Shown here piece after piece: positions 17,894 through 18,352 of a DNA stretch of 18,352 nucleotides. The position numbers and the translations under genes were made by a program. The notes under the pieces are model-generated. The model did not search any database. It was not told where the DNA came from and saw only the letters and a list, made by a program, of their open reading frames with translations. Within the stretch, counting starts at the first letter, position 1, and the number at the start of each line of letters is the position of its first letter. This DNA comes from a candidate division SR1 bacterium CG_4_9_14_3_um_filter_40_9 (GTDB lineage: Bacteria > Patescibacteriota > Gracilibacteria > Absconditabacterales > Absconditicoccaceae), in the NCBI GenBank assembly GCA_002791215.1, contig PFWQ01000036.1:1-18352 (forward strand). Reading direction: 5' to 3'.

Positions 17894-18352
17894 ATGTACC
17901 ATCACATCAAACGCCATGCGAAAACTTTCGCAGCACATATGAAAGCTAATCACGCCAAATATCTTTTCAGTGCTATCTGATGAGGGCTATTTTTAAAACT
18001 AGCGATTTTTGTGCTTACAGGATTAGGAATTTCTATTTCCCTCAGCACGCACGCAGATGTGCAGACCGGATGTTATACGACAGGACAATATCTCACCTGA
18101 GGATATCTGACTTGAGGATATCTAACAGGACAATATCTCACCTGAGAATATTATACAGGATGATATATAACATGATGATATTATACAGGATGATATATAA
18201 CATGATGATACATAACTGGATGTTATCTTACAGGCGAATATCTTACGTGATGATATCAATCAGGAGATGAACGGACCGGCGAATATCTTACCGGAGGATA
18301 TGAAACAGGATGTTACTCCACAGGTGAATATTTTACAGGTGAATATTTTACA
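17894..18352 (+). CDS. Exported YxTGx pentapeptide-repeat protein (3' end beyond window)
   Basis: The first 153 codons of a gene that runs off the right edge. Residues 1-30 are basic and His-rich, followed by a hydrophobic segment (GLFLKLAIFVLTGLGISISL, ~31-50) and a likely cleavage after STHA near 54. From residue 61 the protein is an unbroken run of 18 full pentapeptides and part of a 19th, consensus Y-x-T-G-x. Position 2 is L, I, Y or F in most units, and position 5 is G, E, Q or C. Unit 14 is E-CGG-TGE, where Trp fits the hydrophobic position and Arg does not. By my count 11 of the 26 repeat glycines are TGA, so under the standard code the gene vanishes into stops. I know of no named family with this repeat; classic pentapeptide repeats (A-D/N-L-x-x) have another pattern. 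A fibrous or solenoid surface protein is likely, the function unknown. The ATG lies 2 bases after a possible leader-peptide stop. Confidence 0.85.
18151..18210 (+). repeat. Perfect 30-base tandem duplication in the repeat gene
   Basis: Positions 18151-18180 and 18181-18210 are identical, encoding two copies of YYTGG-YITGG (six codons per copy would be 18 bases; this unit is ten codons). A perfect 15-base duplication (18320-18334, 18335-18349; TGEYF) lies near the right edge. Exact DNA identity, beyond what the protein needs, points to recent slippage or unequal recombination. Confidence 0.9.

Noticed and set aside
17980..18270. An arginine- and isoleucine-rich repetitive frame over the repeat gene
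   Set aside because: It is a shifted reading of the same repeats. The true frame gives a signal segment and a regular YxTGx pattern running to the window end with no stop.
18059..18352. CRISPR array suggested by regular short direct repeats
   Set aside because: Units are 15 bases with no spacers, keep an open coding frame and follow an export signal, so they are coding repeats.

Overview
The window uses a non-standard genetic code, and it can only be read correctly once that is applied. UGA has to be read as glycine: every conserved gene is interrupted by in-frame TGA at positions where the family has Gly (for example the CGGTH zinc motif of the alanyl-tRNA editing protein, 9458-9472). All complete genes end in TAA or TAG. 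In addition, in-frame CGA and CGG codons sit where the families have tryptophan (the SWNVNG and TWW...GWR motifs of exonuclease III, and the WWIRQ motif of the sigma factor), while true arginines use AGA, AGG, CGT and CGC. UGA=Gly together with CGA/CGG=Trp is, from memory, the code described for Absconditabacterales (candidate phylum SR1/Absconditabacteria, Patescibacteria). UGA=Gly alone would also fit Gracilibacteria. All protein descriptions here use this code.

Layout. 1-1390: two divergent glycosyltransferases, a GT4 enzyme running off the left edge and a complete MGDG-synthase/UgtP-like GT28 enzyme. 1461-3370: archaeal-type aspartyl-tRNA synthetase, a terminator, tRNA-Thr(CGU), a cupin and a very short ORF. 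3405-3972 (minus): a lone 151-residue cysteine-containing protein with its own promoter and a strong terminator. 4148-8716: a DEAD-box RNA helicase with a DbpA domain and an Arg/Gly/Ser/Tyr-rich tail, then a large membrane protein that joins an LtaS-type phosphoglycerol transferase to a glycerophosphodiester phosphodiesterase. 8863-13566: a small membrane protein, a stand-alone AlaRS editing plus C-terminal module, another small membrane protein, exonuclease III, an unrecognised 515-residue protein and a primary-type sigma factor. 13573-15952 (minus): a VanW-like secreted protein followed by an M16 zinc peptidase. 16036-17691: a consensus promoter, a secreted SLH-domain protein and a strong terminator. 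17750-18352: a secreted protein made of YxTGx pentapeptide repeats, cut by the right edge.

Several genes point to one theme, the cell envelope of a very small-genome, host-dependent bacterium. The glycosyltransferases could make the glycolipid anchor for the polyglycerol-phosphate polymer that the LtaS-like domain would build. The SLH protein and the YxTGx-repeat protein would be displayed at the surface. Almost no gene has a Shine-Dalgarno sequence. Small GC-rich palindromes occur both between genes and in frame inside genes. No transposase, phage gene or CRISPR array was seen, and no gap between genes is longer than about 300 bases.
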